DNA of 64,000 bases. Origin: Bacteroidaceae bacterium (lineage in GTDB: Bacteria; Bacteroidota; Bacteroidia; Bacteroidales; Bacteroidaceae). Numbering within the stretch: the stretch's first letter is position 1; each line of letters begins with the position of its first letter. The stretch is from positions 1-64,000 of the forward strand of contig JAGCLA010000046.1 in the NCBI GenBank assembly GCA_017647225.1, read 5' to 3'. The notes under the pieces were generated by a model. It searched no databases, was not told where the DNA came from, and saw nothing but the letters and a program-made list of their open reading frames with translations. The translations under genes and the position numbers were made by a program. This document shows positions 37,077 to 46,467 of the stretch, in pieces.

Positions 37077-37622
37077 TTATTCGGCAAGCATCCTGTCGAT
37101 ACATTCGACAAGCGAAGCAAACTCATTTTCGTTGAAGAGGCGTGTCAGCATCACAATTTTTCCGTCGCGGTCGATAAGAACATTACGCGTTATACCAGAA
37201 TTGCGTAAAGCATAGCTCGCAAACACATCGGCATTTACATCCATGGCAATGGGGTAGGTTGTGCCGACCTTTTTGATGAAAGCCTCAATTTCTTCTTTTG
37301 TCTCTTCGCGATCGATACCGACAAGCACAAACCCGTCATTTTCTTTATGACGCTGCCATATATCACGTTCAATAAAAGGCATCTCCTTACGGCAGACACC
37401 GCACCAACCGGCTGTAAACTGTAGCATTACAACCTTTCCGCGTTGCTCCGACAAAGTAAATTCCGTGCCATCGGTCAATTCCAATGTGAAATCAGGAGCC
37501 ATGTCGCCAACTTTGACAATATACTCATTCTCGTAGACCATAAGATTCTCGTTATCTTGAGCAAACACAACGGCCCTTGTAACCAATAGGAATAAAAACA
37601 ATATAAAGAATTTTCTGTTCAT
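37077..37622 (-). CDS. Exported TlpA-like thioredoxin-fold protein
   Basis: 181 residues. A signal peptide (FFILFLFLLVTRAVVFAQ) exports it. The redoxin domain has a WCGVC active site (FTAGWCGVCRKEMPF), a cis-Pro region (GTTYPIAM) and a C-terminal strand typical of AhpC/TSA-like redoxins (GITRNVLIDRDGKIV). It should act as a periplasmic thiol-disulfide reductase, for example in cytochrome or disulfide maintenance, but the partner is unknown. Confidence 0.9.
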   Translation of the reverse strand: MNRKFFILFLFLLVTRAVVFAQDNENLMVYENEYIVKVGDMAPDFTLELTDGTEFTLSEQRGKVVMLQFTAGWCGVCRKEMPFIERDIWQRHKENDGFVLVGIDREETKEEIEAFIKKVGTTYPIAMDVNADVFASYALRNSGITRNVLIDRDGKIVMLTRLFNENEFASLVECIDRMLAE

Positions 37623-37820
37623 AGTAAATAAGTGAAATTACAACCTCGAAATTAGTAAAAAACAGAGAAAAGAGAAAGACAAACAGTTATGATTTAGAGA
37701 TTATTGTGATTTATTATAAGAAGTTCAAATCCGATAATTGTATTACATAAACTTACAGCAAGAATGCAAAATGTAATAATTTGAGGCGTTTTTGTTGTTC
37801 ATTTTCTTCAATTTTATTTG

Positions 37821-37828
37821 TAGCTTTG
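37821..37828 (+). promoter_or_regulatory. -7 element of the patatin gene, leaderless
   Basis: TAGCTTTG ends 4 bp before the ATG at 37833, so the transcript would start at or within a few bases of the start codon. Confidence 0.5.
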
Positions 37829-37832
37829 CACC

Positions 37833-38690
37833 ATGAAAAAGAGAATAGTAAACATTACCGACAAATCGGGACTTATACTTGAAGGCGGAGGCATGCGTGG
37901 TATATTCACCAACGGAGTGCTTGACAACTTTATGGACAGAGGTCTGAAGTTTCCCTATATAATTGGTGTTAGTGCAGGAGCTTGCAATGCGCTCTCATAC
38001 CTTTCAGGACAGCGAGGACGCGCAAAATTCATAAACACCGACCTGCTCAGACAACAGAATTATATTGGTCTGAAATTTCTCTTTACCAAGCGTAACATAA
38101 TGGATTTCGACCTCCTTTTCCATGAACTGCCGGAGAAGATATACCCATACGACTATCCTGCGTTAGCTACAAATACAAGCATATACGAAGCTGTAACAAC
38201 AAGTTGCAGAACAGGTAAAGCATGTTATTTGAGCGAGAAGAACGACCCTAAACGCGTTATAGATATTGTAAAGGCTTCGAGTAGCCTGCCGTTTGTCTGC
38301 CCAATTTCACATGTTGACGGCGAGCCTATGCTCGACGGCGGAATAGCCGATTCAATACCTCTTGAACGTGCCATATCACAAGGTTATTACAACAATGTTG
38401 TAGTTCTGACACGCAACAAAGGCTACCGAAAACCGACAAAAGGCACAAAAGTTCCTTTTATGTTCTACCGCAAGTATCCAAGAGTGAAAGAGGCTATAAG
38501 ACAGCGCAACATGATATACAACCGCGAGATTGAACTTGTTGAAAAGCTCGAAGACGAAGGTATGATAACAGTTATTCGCCCAGAGAAGCCTATTGAGGTA
38601 GGGCGAATGGAACGCGATATAGACAAACTGACAGCTTTATATAACGAAGGTTATGAGCTTGCATCAAAAATTGAGTTCAAGATCCCATAG
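37833..38690 (+). CDS. Patatin-like phospholipase family protein
   Basis: 285 residues, no signal peptide, thus cytosolic. It has the oxyanion glycine loop LEGGGMRGIFTNGVL, the nucleophile elbow GVSAGA and the dyad Asp in LDGGIADSIPLE. The layout matches the RssA/YlbK-type bacterial patatins, lipases or acyl hydrolases with poorly known targets. The start codon follows a -7 element by only 4 nt (see promoter), and the stop codon lies inside the loop of the downstream hairpin. Confidence 0.92.
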   Translation: MKKRIVNITDKSGLILEGGGMRGIFTNGVLDNFMDRGLKFPYIIGVSAGACNALSYLSGQRGRAKFINTDLLRQQNYIGLKFLFTKRNIMDFDLLFHELPEKIYPYDYPALATNTSIYEAVTTSCRTGKACYLSEKNDPKRVIDIVKASSSLPFVCPISHVDGEPMLDGGIADSIPLERAISQGYYNNVVVLTRNKGYRKPTKGTKVPFMFYRKYPRVKEAIRQRNMIYNREIELVEKLEDEGMITVIRPEKPIEVGRMERDIDKLTALYNEGYELASKIEFKIP

Positions 38691-38709
38691 GATTTTGAAC
38701 TCAATTTTT
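38666..38709. terminator. Bidirectional terminator overlapping the patatin stop codon
   Basis: AAAAATTGAGTTCAA / TTGAACTCAATTTTT with a 14-nt loop that contains the TAG stop at 38688-38690. Confidence 0.85.
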
Positions 38710-38723
38710 ATATATCATGCATA

Positions 38724-39653
38724 TCAATAATTTGCCAATCCATCATTCACTGCATACATATATTTTTCAATAGTGGCAGCCTTTAGAATTGCTTTTTTAT
38801 CACGCTTTTGCATATCGGGCAAGAGGTATTCCCAATAAGGTTTTAACTTATTGAGATACTGCGTGTTACCCTGCAGACGTTGAGCCATTACATCATGCAT
38901 TTTATCGTGCATTTTACGCACCGATATGGCAAGCTCCTTATTTGACATTTCCTTACCGGCAGAATACTCCAAACCGAGTGCCGGATTTGCAAGCAATCCG
39001 CGTCCAAGCATTATACCGTCCAACTCAGGGAATTCATTTTCCACCCGTTGGATATCCTGGAGCGTAAGCAAGTCGCCATTATACACAACCGGGTGTTTGC
39101 AAGCATCATAAAACTCTCTAAATGCATCTATATCAACGGGTTTCTTGTATTGTTCGACACCCAGACGAGGATGCATCGTAACATGGGATAGGGGAGTATC
39201 GTTTATCATTTCCATAAGTGCTTGCCACTCATGTTTGTCGTTCCAGCCAAGACGCATCTTGATAGAGAAAACAATATCATCGTTGCGCTTTACCTCTTCG
39301 AGAATCCCGGCAACTAAATCAGAGTGAGGAAGAATTCCTGCGCCATGCTTTTTACGTGCCTGCAAAGGGAACGAACAACCCATATTGATATCAACACGCT
39401 TATAGCCCTCATTCCTTATCAATTCGAGCAGTGGACGCATCTCCTCGGGAGTTGCAGCAATTATCTGTGGCACAAGGTTTTCAACAGCGTTGTTCCTGCG
39501 TTCGACATCGCGAATATCCTTGCTGCGTATCTCGCTATGCTCATAGCGTAAAAACGGTGTGTAATAGTCGTCAATACCACCGAAGACCTCATTGTGCACA
39601 TTACGCCAGACAGCCTCGGTAAATCCCTGCAATGGAGCTGAATATATTTTCAT
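38724..39653 (-). CDS. tRNA-dihydrouridine synthase (Dus family)
   Basis: 309 residues. FMN-dependent TIM barrel: APLQGFTEAVWRN at the N-terminus (FMN loop), VDINMGCSFPLQARKKHGAGIL (catalytic Cys in DINMGCS), IKMRLGW, and GIMLGRGLLANPAL (FMN phosphate). It reduces uridines in the tRNA D-loop; the site cannot be assigned. In E. coli the active-site motif is DiNmGCP, and Pro is replaced by Ser here, a common Bacteroidetes variant that still keeps the Cys. It is a single gene. Confidence 0.92.
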   Translation of the reverse strand: MKIYSAPLQGFTEAVWRNVHNEVFGGIDDYYTPFLRYEHSEIRSKDIRDVERRNNAVENLVPQIIAATPEEMRPLLELIRNEGYKRVDINMGCSFPLQARKKHGAGILPHSDLVAGILEEVKRNDDIVFSIKMRLGWNDKHEWQALMEMINDTPLSHVTMHPRLGVEQYKKPVDIDAFREFYDACKHPVVYNGDLLTLQDIQRVENEFPELDGIMLGRGLLANPALGLEYSAGKEMSNKELAISVRKMHDKMHDVMAQRLQGNTQYLNKLKPYWEYLLPDMQKRDKKAILKAATIEKYMYAVNDGLANY

Positions 39654-39881
39654 GGTAAAAATCTCTTTTTATGAAAAGCGGAATATCAAAACACTCAAAT
39701 GTAATAAAATAATATGATTAACTCAAATTTCTGATTTAATCAATCAACAATAAAGTACATGAGCTTGCACAATCTGTAATCACGACAAAGCAAAACCCAT
39801 AAACCAAAATTGCACAAATTTCAGAACAGAATCAAAAGTGTGAGAAACATCGATGTTTAATCACGCAATTTTTATAAGCCT

Positions 39882-40056
39882 TCAAAAATCCAAAAATCTG
39901 ACCAATTACACAGATAGTGCACAAATTTTAAAATCATATTAAACATAAGACAAGTGTTTATGTTTAAGTCAGACGTTTTACAAAAATCCTCAAAAATCCA
40001 AAAATCAGACCAATTACACAGATAGTATACGAATTTTAAAATCATATTAAACATAA
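39882..40056. repeat. Direct repeat of 67 bp, two copies 108 bp apart
   Basis: Copies at 39882-39948 and 39990-40056 start with TCAAAAATCCAAAAATC and end with ATCATATTAAACATAA, with about four mismatches. They lie in the 590-bp gap between the Dus and aminotransferase genes. The rest of that gap (39654-39881 and 40057-40201) is A/T-rich, contains fragments similar to the repeat (TTGCACAAATTTC), and shows no gene. Confidence 0.8.
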
Positions 40057-40201
40057 TACTCATTATCATTCAAAACGACGGTGTTATTCGGTGGAGGTGA
40101 TTTTGTGAGATTCTGCCATATTTCCAGAAGTTGAAGGAGATTAAAAAGAAAGATTTTTATTCAATATCTTGATACTCCTTATTTATTTAAAGGAAATATT
40201 A

Positions 40202-40209
40202 TATCTTTG
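40202..40209 (+). promoter_or_regulatory. -7 element of the aminotransferase gene
   Basis: TATCTTTG; it excludes the frame start at 40207 and fixes ATG 40243. Confidence 0.65.
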
Positions 40210-40242
40210 CAACTCGCAAAAACAAAAAAAACAAATTATACT

Positions 40243-41445
40243 ATGCCTAATCTTTCAGAAAGAGCCATTCTCATGCCTTCATCGCCAATTCGTAAATTGG
40301 CGCCGTTTGCAAATGCGGCTAAGGCTCGTGGCTTGAAAGTCTATCACTTGAATATCGGCCAGCCCGACTTGAACTCTCCCGAGGTTGCTATCGAGGCAAT
40401 AAAGAAGTTCGATCAGAAAATTCTTGAATATAGCCCAAGTGACGGTTTTCTTTCTCTCCGTGAGAAACTTGTCGGCTATTACGACCAATACCAGATTAAA
40501 CTGACTCCCGATGATATTATCGTTACATCAGGTGGCTCAGAGGCTGTGCTTTTTGCATTCCTCACATGTCTGAACCCCGGTGATGAAATTATCGTTCCGG
40601 AGCCTGCATACGCCAATTATATGGCGTTTGCCATATCTGCGGGTGCTGTTATACGCCCGATTCGTTCAACAATTGAGGAATCCTTTGCATTGCCTCCTAT
40701 GGAGCGTTTCGAGGAGCTCATAAATGAACGCACACGCGGTATTCTTATCTGCAACCCGAACAACCCTACTGGTTACCTATATACCCGTAACGAAATGAAC
40801 CGCATACGCGACCTTGTCAAGAAGTACAATCTTTTCCTTTTCTCTGACGAGGTATATCGCGAATTCATTTATACAGGCTCACCTTACATTTCGGCTTGCC
40901 ACCTTGAAGGTATTGAAGAAAATGTAGTTCTAATAGACTCTGTATCAAAGCGTTATTCGGAGTGTGGAATTAGAATTGGTGCCCTAATCACCAAAAATAC
41001 CGCAGTACGTCAAGCTGTAATGAAGTTCTGTCAGGCACGCTTGAGCCCTCCTTTGTTAGGCCAGGTAATTGCAGAGGCATCAATAGATGCTCCACGTTCA
41101 TACGCTATAAACACTTACGAGCAATACATCGAAAGACGCAACTGCCTTGTCGATGAACTCAACAAATTGCCGGGAGTGTACTCCCCTATCCCTATGGGTG
41201 CGTTCTACACTGTTGCACGCTTGCCTATCGATGACAGCGACAAGTTCTGCGAATGGTGTTTGACCGACTTCGAGTATGAAGGAGAAACAATTATGATGGC
41301 TCCTGCATCGGGATTCTACAGCGAAGAGGGCTATGGCAAGAACGAGGTACGTATCGCATATGCAATTGACAAAGCCGACCTTAAACGTGCCATATTCCTG
41401 CTTGGTAAGGCTTTGGAACAGTACCCCGGACGTGTTGAACTATAA
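40243..41445 (+). CDS. PLP-dependent aminotransferase (class I, aspartate-type)
   Basis: 400 residues from ATG 40243 (MPNLSERAILMPSSPIRKL). Fold type I class I/II enzyme: substrate-binding NIGQPDLNSPEVA, SGGSEAVLFAF, the NPNNPTG turn, the Schiff-base Lys in DSVSKRYSECGIRIG, and C-terminal R in EVRIAYAI. The -RIGAL segment and 400-residue length resemble aspartate/prephenate aminotransferases, but specificity is not decided. Single gene with its own promoter and a very strong terminator. Confidence 0.92.
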   Translation: MPNLSERAILMPSSPIRKLAPFANAAKARGLKVYHLNIGQPDLNSPEVAIEAIKKFDQKILEYSPSDGFLSLREKLVGYYDQYQIKLTPDDIIVTSGGSEAVLFAFLTCLNPGDEIIVPEPAYANYMAFAISAGAVIRPIRSTIEESFALPPMERFEELINERTRGILICNPNNPTGYLYTRNEMNRIRDLVKKYNLFLFSDEVYREFIYTGSPYISACHLEGIEENVVLIDSVSKRYSECGIRIGALITKNTAVRQAVMKFCQARLSPPLLGQVIAEASIDAPRSYAINTYEQYIERRNCLVDELNKLPGVYSPIPMGAFYTVARLPIDDSDKFCEWCLTDFEYEGETIMMAPASGFYSEEGYGKNEVRIAYAIDKADLKRAIFLLGKALEQYPGRVEL

Positions 41446-41460
41446 AATCAATCAATAACA

Positions 41461-41506
41461 GACAATAAAAAATCCGTAATCAAACGATTACGGATTTTTT
41501 ATTGTC
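41461..41506. terminator. Perfect 21-bp stem terminator
   Basis: Arms 41461-41481 and 41486-41506 are exact complements with loop AAAC, containing AATCCGTAATC and a run of A/T; it serves both convergent genes. Confidence 0.95.
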
Positions 41507-41519
41507 ATATATCAAAGGA

Positions 41520-42791
41520 TTAATATCCGAGTGACTCCTGAAGCTTCTCAATTTCCTTGAGCTTAGCTGTCATGTTCAAGTTGTAGTAGCAGTTTGTAAG
41601 GTTTGCCAACCACATCTCGTGTGCATCAGGCTTCAACTGACGCAACTTCTCAAGAAGAGGAAGAGCCTTGTTGTAATAACCGTTGAGGATTTCCTTATCC
41701 TTTGCAAGCTTTTTCTTGTCTGTCACCTTTGTTGAAGACTGTGCTGCAGCATATTCCTGAGCCTTGAACAAGTAGCAACGGCTGAGGTTGTTAAGAGCTG
41801 ACTCATAATTAGAATCAACCTCCAAGGTCTTCTCATACCACTCGATAGCAGTGTCAACATCCTCTTTCTGGTGTGCAATATAACCCTTCAAATATACGAA
41901 GAATGGGTTTGATGCATCAGAAGCAATCAGTTCGTCTGCAAGAGCATTCAACTTGTCGCTTTCGTTTCTGCTGTCATAGTACTGAATCAATGACTGATAG
42001 AAATAAGCATCTTCAGGGAATCTCTTTGCACCCTCAAGACAGTCGTTAACCCATGTTGCAGTATCACCAAGTTCAAGGTGTGCAACAGCCTTGTAACGGA
42101 ATGCCGATGGAGCCATCTGAGGATTTGTCATAGCCAAATCAACGTGTGACAACACCTTCTCATAATCTTTGAGCTGCATACCGCTGAGTGACATGTTATA
42201 AGCAGCAACAGGAACGTTTACAGTATCCTTTGGCAACATGCCTACCTCGTACAACTTGTCCGATGCATCTATAAACATCTTGAAAAGGTCATATGATCTC
42301 TCATAATTGTCATTACCATAGTAATAGGCACCTGCGTTATAGAACTGTGCAAATTCCTGTGCATAAGTAGTTTTGATGAAGTCTGTATATTTAGGCTTGA
42401 TTTTACCCTTAGCATCAGGCTGATTGTCATACTTTTCACAGTTTACAAGTTCCTTACCAAGTTCGTAAGTATAATCATACAACAATGCCTCATTGAAGTC
42501 GGCACCTTCGGCACGCTTACGGTTTTCTTCATCGATAGCAGCTTTCTTTGCACTTACACTTACATACCATATATATGGATTTGTCTTTACCAATGGATTT
42601 GAAATGACCGGCTTCATTGCATTAACTGCAGAAACAGGGTCTGTCAACAGGTTAATTTCAGCATCTTTTGCAATGTTTACAAGAGCCTTGATTTCTCTCT
42701 GCTGCTGTTTCAACTCCTCTTTTGTAAGTTCCTGGCCGAATGCAAATGTTGCACCAAGAACAAAAGCGATGGAAATTACTAATTTTTTCAT
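41520..42791 (-). CDS. Secreted tetratricopeptide-repeat protein
   Basis: 423 residues. A signal peptide (MKKLVISIAFVLGATFAFGQ) is followed by helical TPR-like repeats of about 34 residues, for example DTATWVNDCLEGAKRFPEDAYFY and DVDTAIEWYEKTLEVDSNYESALNNLSRCYLFKA. Periplasmic or outer-membrane-associated scaffold, partner unknown. It begins 23 bp after gyrA, so it is likely co-transcribed with it, a pairing seen in Bacteroides relatives. Confidence 0.88.
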   Translation of the reverse strand: MKKLVISIAFVLGATFAFGQELTKEELKQQQREIKALVNIAKDAEINLLTDPVSAVNAMKPVISNPLVKTNPYIWYVSVSAKKAAIDEENRKRAEGADFNEALLYDYTYELGKELVNCEKYDNQPDAKGKIKPKYTDFIKTTYAQEFAQFYNAGAYYYGNDNYERSYDLFKMFIDASDKLYEVGMLPKDTVNVPVAAYNMSLSGMQLKDYEKVLSHVDLAMTNPQMAPSAFRYKAVAHLELGDTATWVNDCLEGAKRFPEDAYFYQSLIQYYDSRNESDKLNALADELIASDASNPFFVYLKGYIAHQKEDVDTAIEWYEKTLEVDSNYESALNNLSRCYLFKAQEYAAAQSSTKVTDKKKLAKDKEILNGYYNKALPLLEKLRQLKPDAHEMWLANLTNCYYNLNMTAKLKEIEKLQESLGY

Positions 42792-42814
42792 AACATTATA
42801 GGTTAAGTTATTAA

Positions 42815-45340
42815 TTATTCATTGTTCTGAATATCGTTGGTTTCATTTACAACTGCACCCTCCTCTGCACCTTCTACAAGTTCAGCCTCTTCTTCGGACT
42901 TGCTGACTTTACAAACAGAACCGATACAGTCATTCTTCTTGCCGAGGTTAATGATGCGTACGCCCTGTGTAGCACGTCCCTGAACAGGTATCTGGTCAAC
43001 AGAAGTACGTATTGTAATACCCGACTTGTTGATAATCATAAGGTCGTTGTCGTCGTTGACATCCATGATTGCAACAAGTGCACCGGTCTTTTCTGTTACC
43101 TGCAATGTCTTGACACCCTTACAACCACGGCTTACAGTAGGATATTCATCAACCTCAGAACGTTTGCCGACACCCTGCTCCGAAAGAACAAGCAAGCTGT
43201 GCTTAACGTCATCGTTCTTTGGCAATACTACCATGCCTACAACCTCGTCGTTCTCCTCGAGTTCCATACCCTTGACACCGGTTGCCGTACGTCCCATGGC
43301 ACGTACCTTGCTCTCGTGGAAGCGTACAGCCTTACCGCCTCTGTTAGCCATGATGATATCGCAATCGCCGTCGGTAAGAGCTACAGAAATCACGCGGTCA
43401 TCCTCACGTATGCTGATAGCGATAATACCGTTTGTACGAGGACGTGAATACTGCTCAAGGCTTGTCTTCTTGATAATACCGTTCTTTGTACAGAATACGA
43501 TATTATGGCTCTCGATAAAGTTCTTGTCGGCAAGTGTTGTCACGCGTACAAATGCATTGACTGCATCGTCGGCATCGATATTGAGCATGTTCTGTATTGC
43601 ACGACCCTTTGAGTTCTTGTTGCCTTCGGGTATCTCATATACCTTGAGCCAGTAGCACTTGCCACGCTGTGTGAAGAACAACATTGTGTTGTGCATGGTG
43701 GCGGTATATATGTACTCGATAAAGTCGCTGTCACGTGTATCGCTTCCCTTTGAACCTACGCCACCTCTGTTCTGGCTGCGGTATTCGGTAAGAGGAGTAC
43801 GCTTGATATAACCAAGATGCGAGATTGTGATAACCATTTCGTCGTCGGCATAGAAGTCCTCAGGATTGAAATCGCTTGAACCGCTATAGTCGATTCTACA
43901 ACGACGCTCATCACCATATTTCTCTTTGATTTCATACAATTCGTCCTTGATAACCTGCTTGCAGAGTTCATCATCGGTAAGAATTGCATTATAGTACTCA
44001 ATCTTACGCATAAGTTCTTCATATTCAGCATGCAATTTATCCTGCTGAATACCTGTAAGCTGACCAAGACGCATTTCCACAATTGCTGCAGCCTGTACTT
44101 CGGTCAAGCCAAAACGCTCCATAAGAGCAACTCGCGCATCGGCAGGCGACTTGGCAGCCTTGATAAGACGTACAACCTCGTCGATGTTGTCAGAAGCAAT
44201 AATCAAGCCTTCTACAATGTGCGCACGCTCTTCGGCCTTGCGAAGTTCATACTTTGTACGACGTATAACGACATCGTGACGGTGCTCTACGAAGCAAGAG
44301 ATACAATCCTTGAGTGTCAGGAGCTTTGGACGACCATTTACAAGAGCAATACAGTTGACGCTGAATGATGTCTGCAAAGAACTCATCTTATAAAGCTTGT
44401 TGAGTATTACATTTGCATTGGCATCACGCTTAACGTCAATAACAATACGCATACCTGACTGGTCAGACTCATCGTTGATGTTTGAAATACCTTCAATCTT
44501 CTTTTCATTGACCATTGAAGCTATATCCTTGATAAGTTCCTCCTTGTTTACATTGTAAGGAATTGCTGTAACGATAATCTTGTCGTGTGTACCCGATTCG
44601 ATTTCGGCAACCGCACGCATTATGACACGGCCACGGCCTGTTTCATAAGCCTCGCGAACACCGTTAAGTCCAAAGATATCGCAACCTGTAGGGAAATCGG
44701 GAGCCTTTACATACTCCATCAAACCATCGGTGTCGATTTCGGGGTTGTCAATGTATGCCACACAAGCATCAAGCACCTCGCTCAAGTTATGTGTCGGGAT
44801 ATTTGTAGCCATACCGACAGCGATACCTGACGAACCGTTAACAAGCAGGTTAGGAATACGTGTAGGCATTACTGTAGGCTCAACAAACTCGTCGTTGTAG
44901 TTGGGCTGGAAGTCAACGGTCTCCTTGTAAAGGTCCTGAGCAAGCTCCTCACCAATCTTGTGCAAACGCGCTTCGGTATAACGCATCGCAGCAGGAGAGT
45001 CACCGTCAATAGAACCGAAGTTACCCTGGCCATCGATAAGAGGATAACGCATAACCCAATCCTGAGCCATACGCACAAGTGCACCATAAACCGATGAGTC
45101 GCCGTGAGGGTGATACTTACCAAGTACATCACCGACTGTACGTGCCGACTTCTTGTACGCCTTGTCCGAAGTATTGCCAAGCTCCATCATACCGTAAAGG
45201 ATACGACGGTGAACAGGCTTCAAACCATCTCTGACATCAGGTAAGGCACGTGCCACAATTACCGACATAGAGTAGTCAATGTAAGATGATTTCATTTCCT
45301 CTTCAACATTGACTTTAATAATTCTGTCGTTCTCAATCAT
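42815..45340 (-). CDS. gyrA: DNA gyrase subunit A
   Basis: 841 residues. N-terminal breakage-reunion domain: [21 protein letters not shown]; catalytic Tyr121 ([10 protein letters not shown]); quinolone region [15 protein letters not shown], with Ser82 (E. coli Ser83 position) and Gly86 at the E. coli Asp87 position. C-terminal DNA-wrapping pinwheel with the GyrA box ([10 protein letters not shown]), which distinguishes it from ParC. It introduces negative supercoils with GyrB. The C-terminus is acidic ([20 protein letters not shown]). Confidence 0.97.
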   Translation of the reverse strand: MIENDRIIKVNVEEEMKSSYIDYSMSVIVARALPDVRDGLKPVHRRILYGMMELGNTSDKAYKKSARTVGDVLGKYHPHGDSSVYGALVRMAQDWVMRYPLIDGQGNFGSIDGDSPAAMRYTEARLHKIGEELAQDLYKETVDFQPNYNDEFVEPTVMPTRIPNLLVNGSSGIAVGMATNIPTHNLSEVLDACVAYIDNPEIDTDGLMEYVKAPDFPTGCDIFGLNGVREAYETGRGRVIMRAVAEIESGTHDKIIVTAIPYNVNKEELIKDIASMVNEKKIEGISNINDESDQSGMRIVIDVKRDANANVILNKLYKMSSLQTSFSVNCIALVNGRPKLLTLKDCISCFVEHRHDVVIRRTKYELRKAEERAHIVEGLIIASDNIDEVVRLIKAAKSPADARVALMERFGLTEVQAAAIVEMRLGQLTGIQQDKLHAEYEELMRKIEYYNAILTDDELCKQVIKDELYEIKEKYGDERRCRIDYSGSSDFNPEDFYADDEMVITISHLGYIKRTPLTEYRSQNRGGVGSKGSDTRDSDFIEYIYTATMHNTMLFFTQRGKCYWLKVYEIPEGNKNSKGRAIQNMLNIDADDAVNAFVRVTTLADKNFIESHNIVFCTKNGIIKKTSLEQYSRPRTNGIIAISIREDDRVISVALTDGDCDIIMANRGGKAVRFHESKVRAMGRTATGVKGMELEENDEVVGMVVLPKNDDVKHSLLVLSEQGVGKRSEVDEYPTVSRGCKGVKTLQVTEKTGALVAIMDVNDDNDLMIINKSGITIRTSVDQIPVQGRATQGVRIINLGKKNDCIGSVCKVSKSEEEAELVEGAEEGAVVNETNDIQNNE

Positions 45341-45677
45341 TTAATTCAGATATTATAAAATTAGTATTATTCAATGCCCTTATATTATATACCTTATTTA
45401 ATATAAGACTATGCTAAATTACATAATTTTATCGAAACAGGCAAGTATTTTCATTTTTATTAACCCCTTAAAGGCCATTTATTCGCGTTTTAAGGCAAAA
45501 ACCTCTAAAAACGCGTTATATTGCCTTTTAGAGCCATTGCGTTTTATCAGCGACAATAAAAACCTCGGAAACAAACTCGAGATAAAATCCAAAGAGTTTC
45601 TGAAATAAAATACTTATCTTCGCAAAAGATTTCGAAAACAAGAAGAATACACCATTTACAATAAAAACGAAAACATC
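45341..45677. other. Divergent gyrA/trmD intergenic region
   Basis: A 337-bp A/T-rich gap. It holds interlocked inverted repeats (CGCGTTTT/AAAACGCG 45484-45515; AAGGCAA/TTGCCTT 45492-45527; CTCTAAAA/TTTTAGAG 45503-45533) and the trmD -7 element TATCTTCG at 45615-45622. A 65-codon frame (45411-45608) has no start context or recognisable product and is not called. Confidence 0.6.
45615..45622 (+). promoter_or_regulatory. -7 element of trmD
   Basis: TATCTTCG, 55 bp before the ATG at 45678. Confidence 0.6.
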
Positions 45678-46352
45678 ATGCGTGTAGATATCATAACAAC
45701 ATTCCCAGAAATGATGGAAAGCTTCTTCAATTCATCAATAATGGGTCGCGCACAGCGTAACGGCTATGCCGAAATTTGTTTACATAATTTACGAGATTAT
45801 ACAACCGACAAACACCGCAAAACCGACGATTATCCATTTGGTGGATGCGCAGGATTGGTAATGAAGATAGAACCAATTGACAACTGTATAAAACACCTTA
45901 AAGCACAAAGAGAGTACGACGAGGTCATTTACACAAGCCCTGACGGACAAGTTTTTGACCAGCCAATGGCAAATTCGCTCTCTATGAAGCAAAATTTGAT
46001 ATTTTTGTGCGGTCATTACAAAGGAATCGACCATAGAATACGCGAACACTTGATTACCAAAGAGATAAGTATTGGCGACTACGTTTTGACAGGTGGCGAA
46101 TTGGCTGTTGAGGTAATTTGCGACGCAGTCATTCGCCTAATTCCGGGGGTAATTTCGGACGAAACATCGGCTCTAAGCGACTCTTTCCAGGACAATCTGC
46201 TTGCAGCACCGGTTTACACTCGCCCGGCAGAATACAACGGCTGGAAAGTTCCCGATGTGCTCTTGTCAGGACACGAAGCCAAGATACGCCAATGGGAATT
46301 TGAGCAATCGCTCGAACGCACAAAGCGCCTTCGCCCCGACCTTCTTAAATAA
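45678..46352 (+). CDS. trmD: tRNA (guanine-N1)-methyltransferase
   Basis: 224 residues of the SPOUT family with the trefoil-knot signature: [50 protein letters not shown] (catalytic Asp region), and [13 protein letters not shown] followed by VIRLIPGV. It methylates G37 next to the anticodon and prevents frameshifting. Unlike in many bacteria it is not beside rpsP-rimM-rplS; rpsP is 20 kb away. Confidence 0.97.
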   Translation: MRVDIITTFPEMMESFFNSSIMGRAQRNGYAEICLHNLRDYTTDKHRKTDDYPFGGCAGLVMKIEPIDNCIKHLKAQREYDEVIYTSPDGQVFDQPMANSLSMKQNLIFLCGHYKGIDHRIREHLITKEISIGDYVLTGGELAVEVICDAVIRLIPGVISDETSALSDSFQDNLLAAPVYTRPAEYNGWKVPDVLLSGHEAKIRQWEFEQSLERTKRLRPDLLK

Positions 46353-46370
46353 AGAAAATTATTTACAGAT

Positions 46371-46392
46371 TACATTTGTATATACATTTGTA
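46371..46392. promoter_or_regulatory. Tandem TACATTTGTA motif
   Basis: Two exact copies (46371-46380 and 46383-46392) separated by TA, in the convergent gap between trmD and pyrD. The same motif recurs near the XRE gene. Confidence 0.4.
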
Positions 46393-46417
46393 ACAACAGA
46401 AACAAAAGTATATTGCA

Positions 46418-46452
46418 CAAAAAAAGTGAGCCTTAAAGGCTCACTTTTTTAT
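46418..46452. terminator. Bidirectional terminator
   Basis: AAAAAAGTGAGCC / GGCTCACTTTTTT with a 5-nt loop. Confidence 0.92.
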
Positions 46453-46467
46453 ATACTCAAAATTCTG

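Noticed and set aside
45411..45608. 65-codon ORF in the gyrA-trmD gap
   Set aside because: Covers interlocked inverted repeats, lacks start signals and has no recognisable product.
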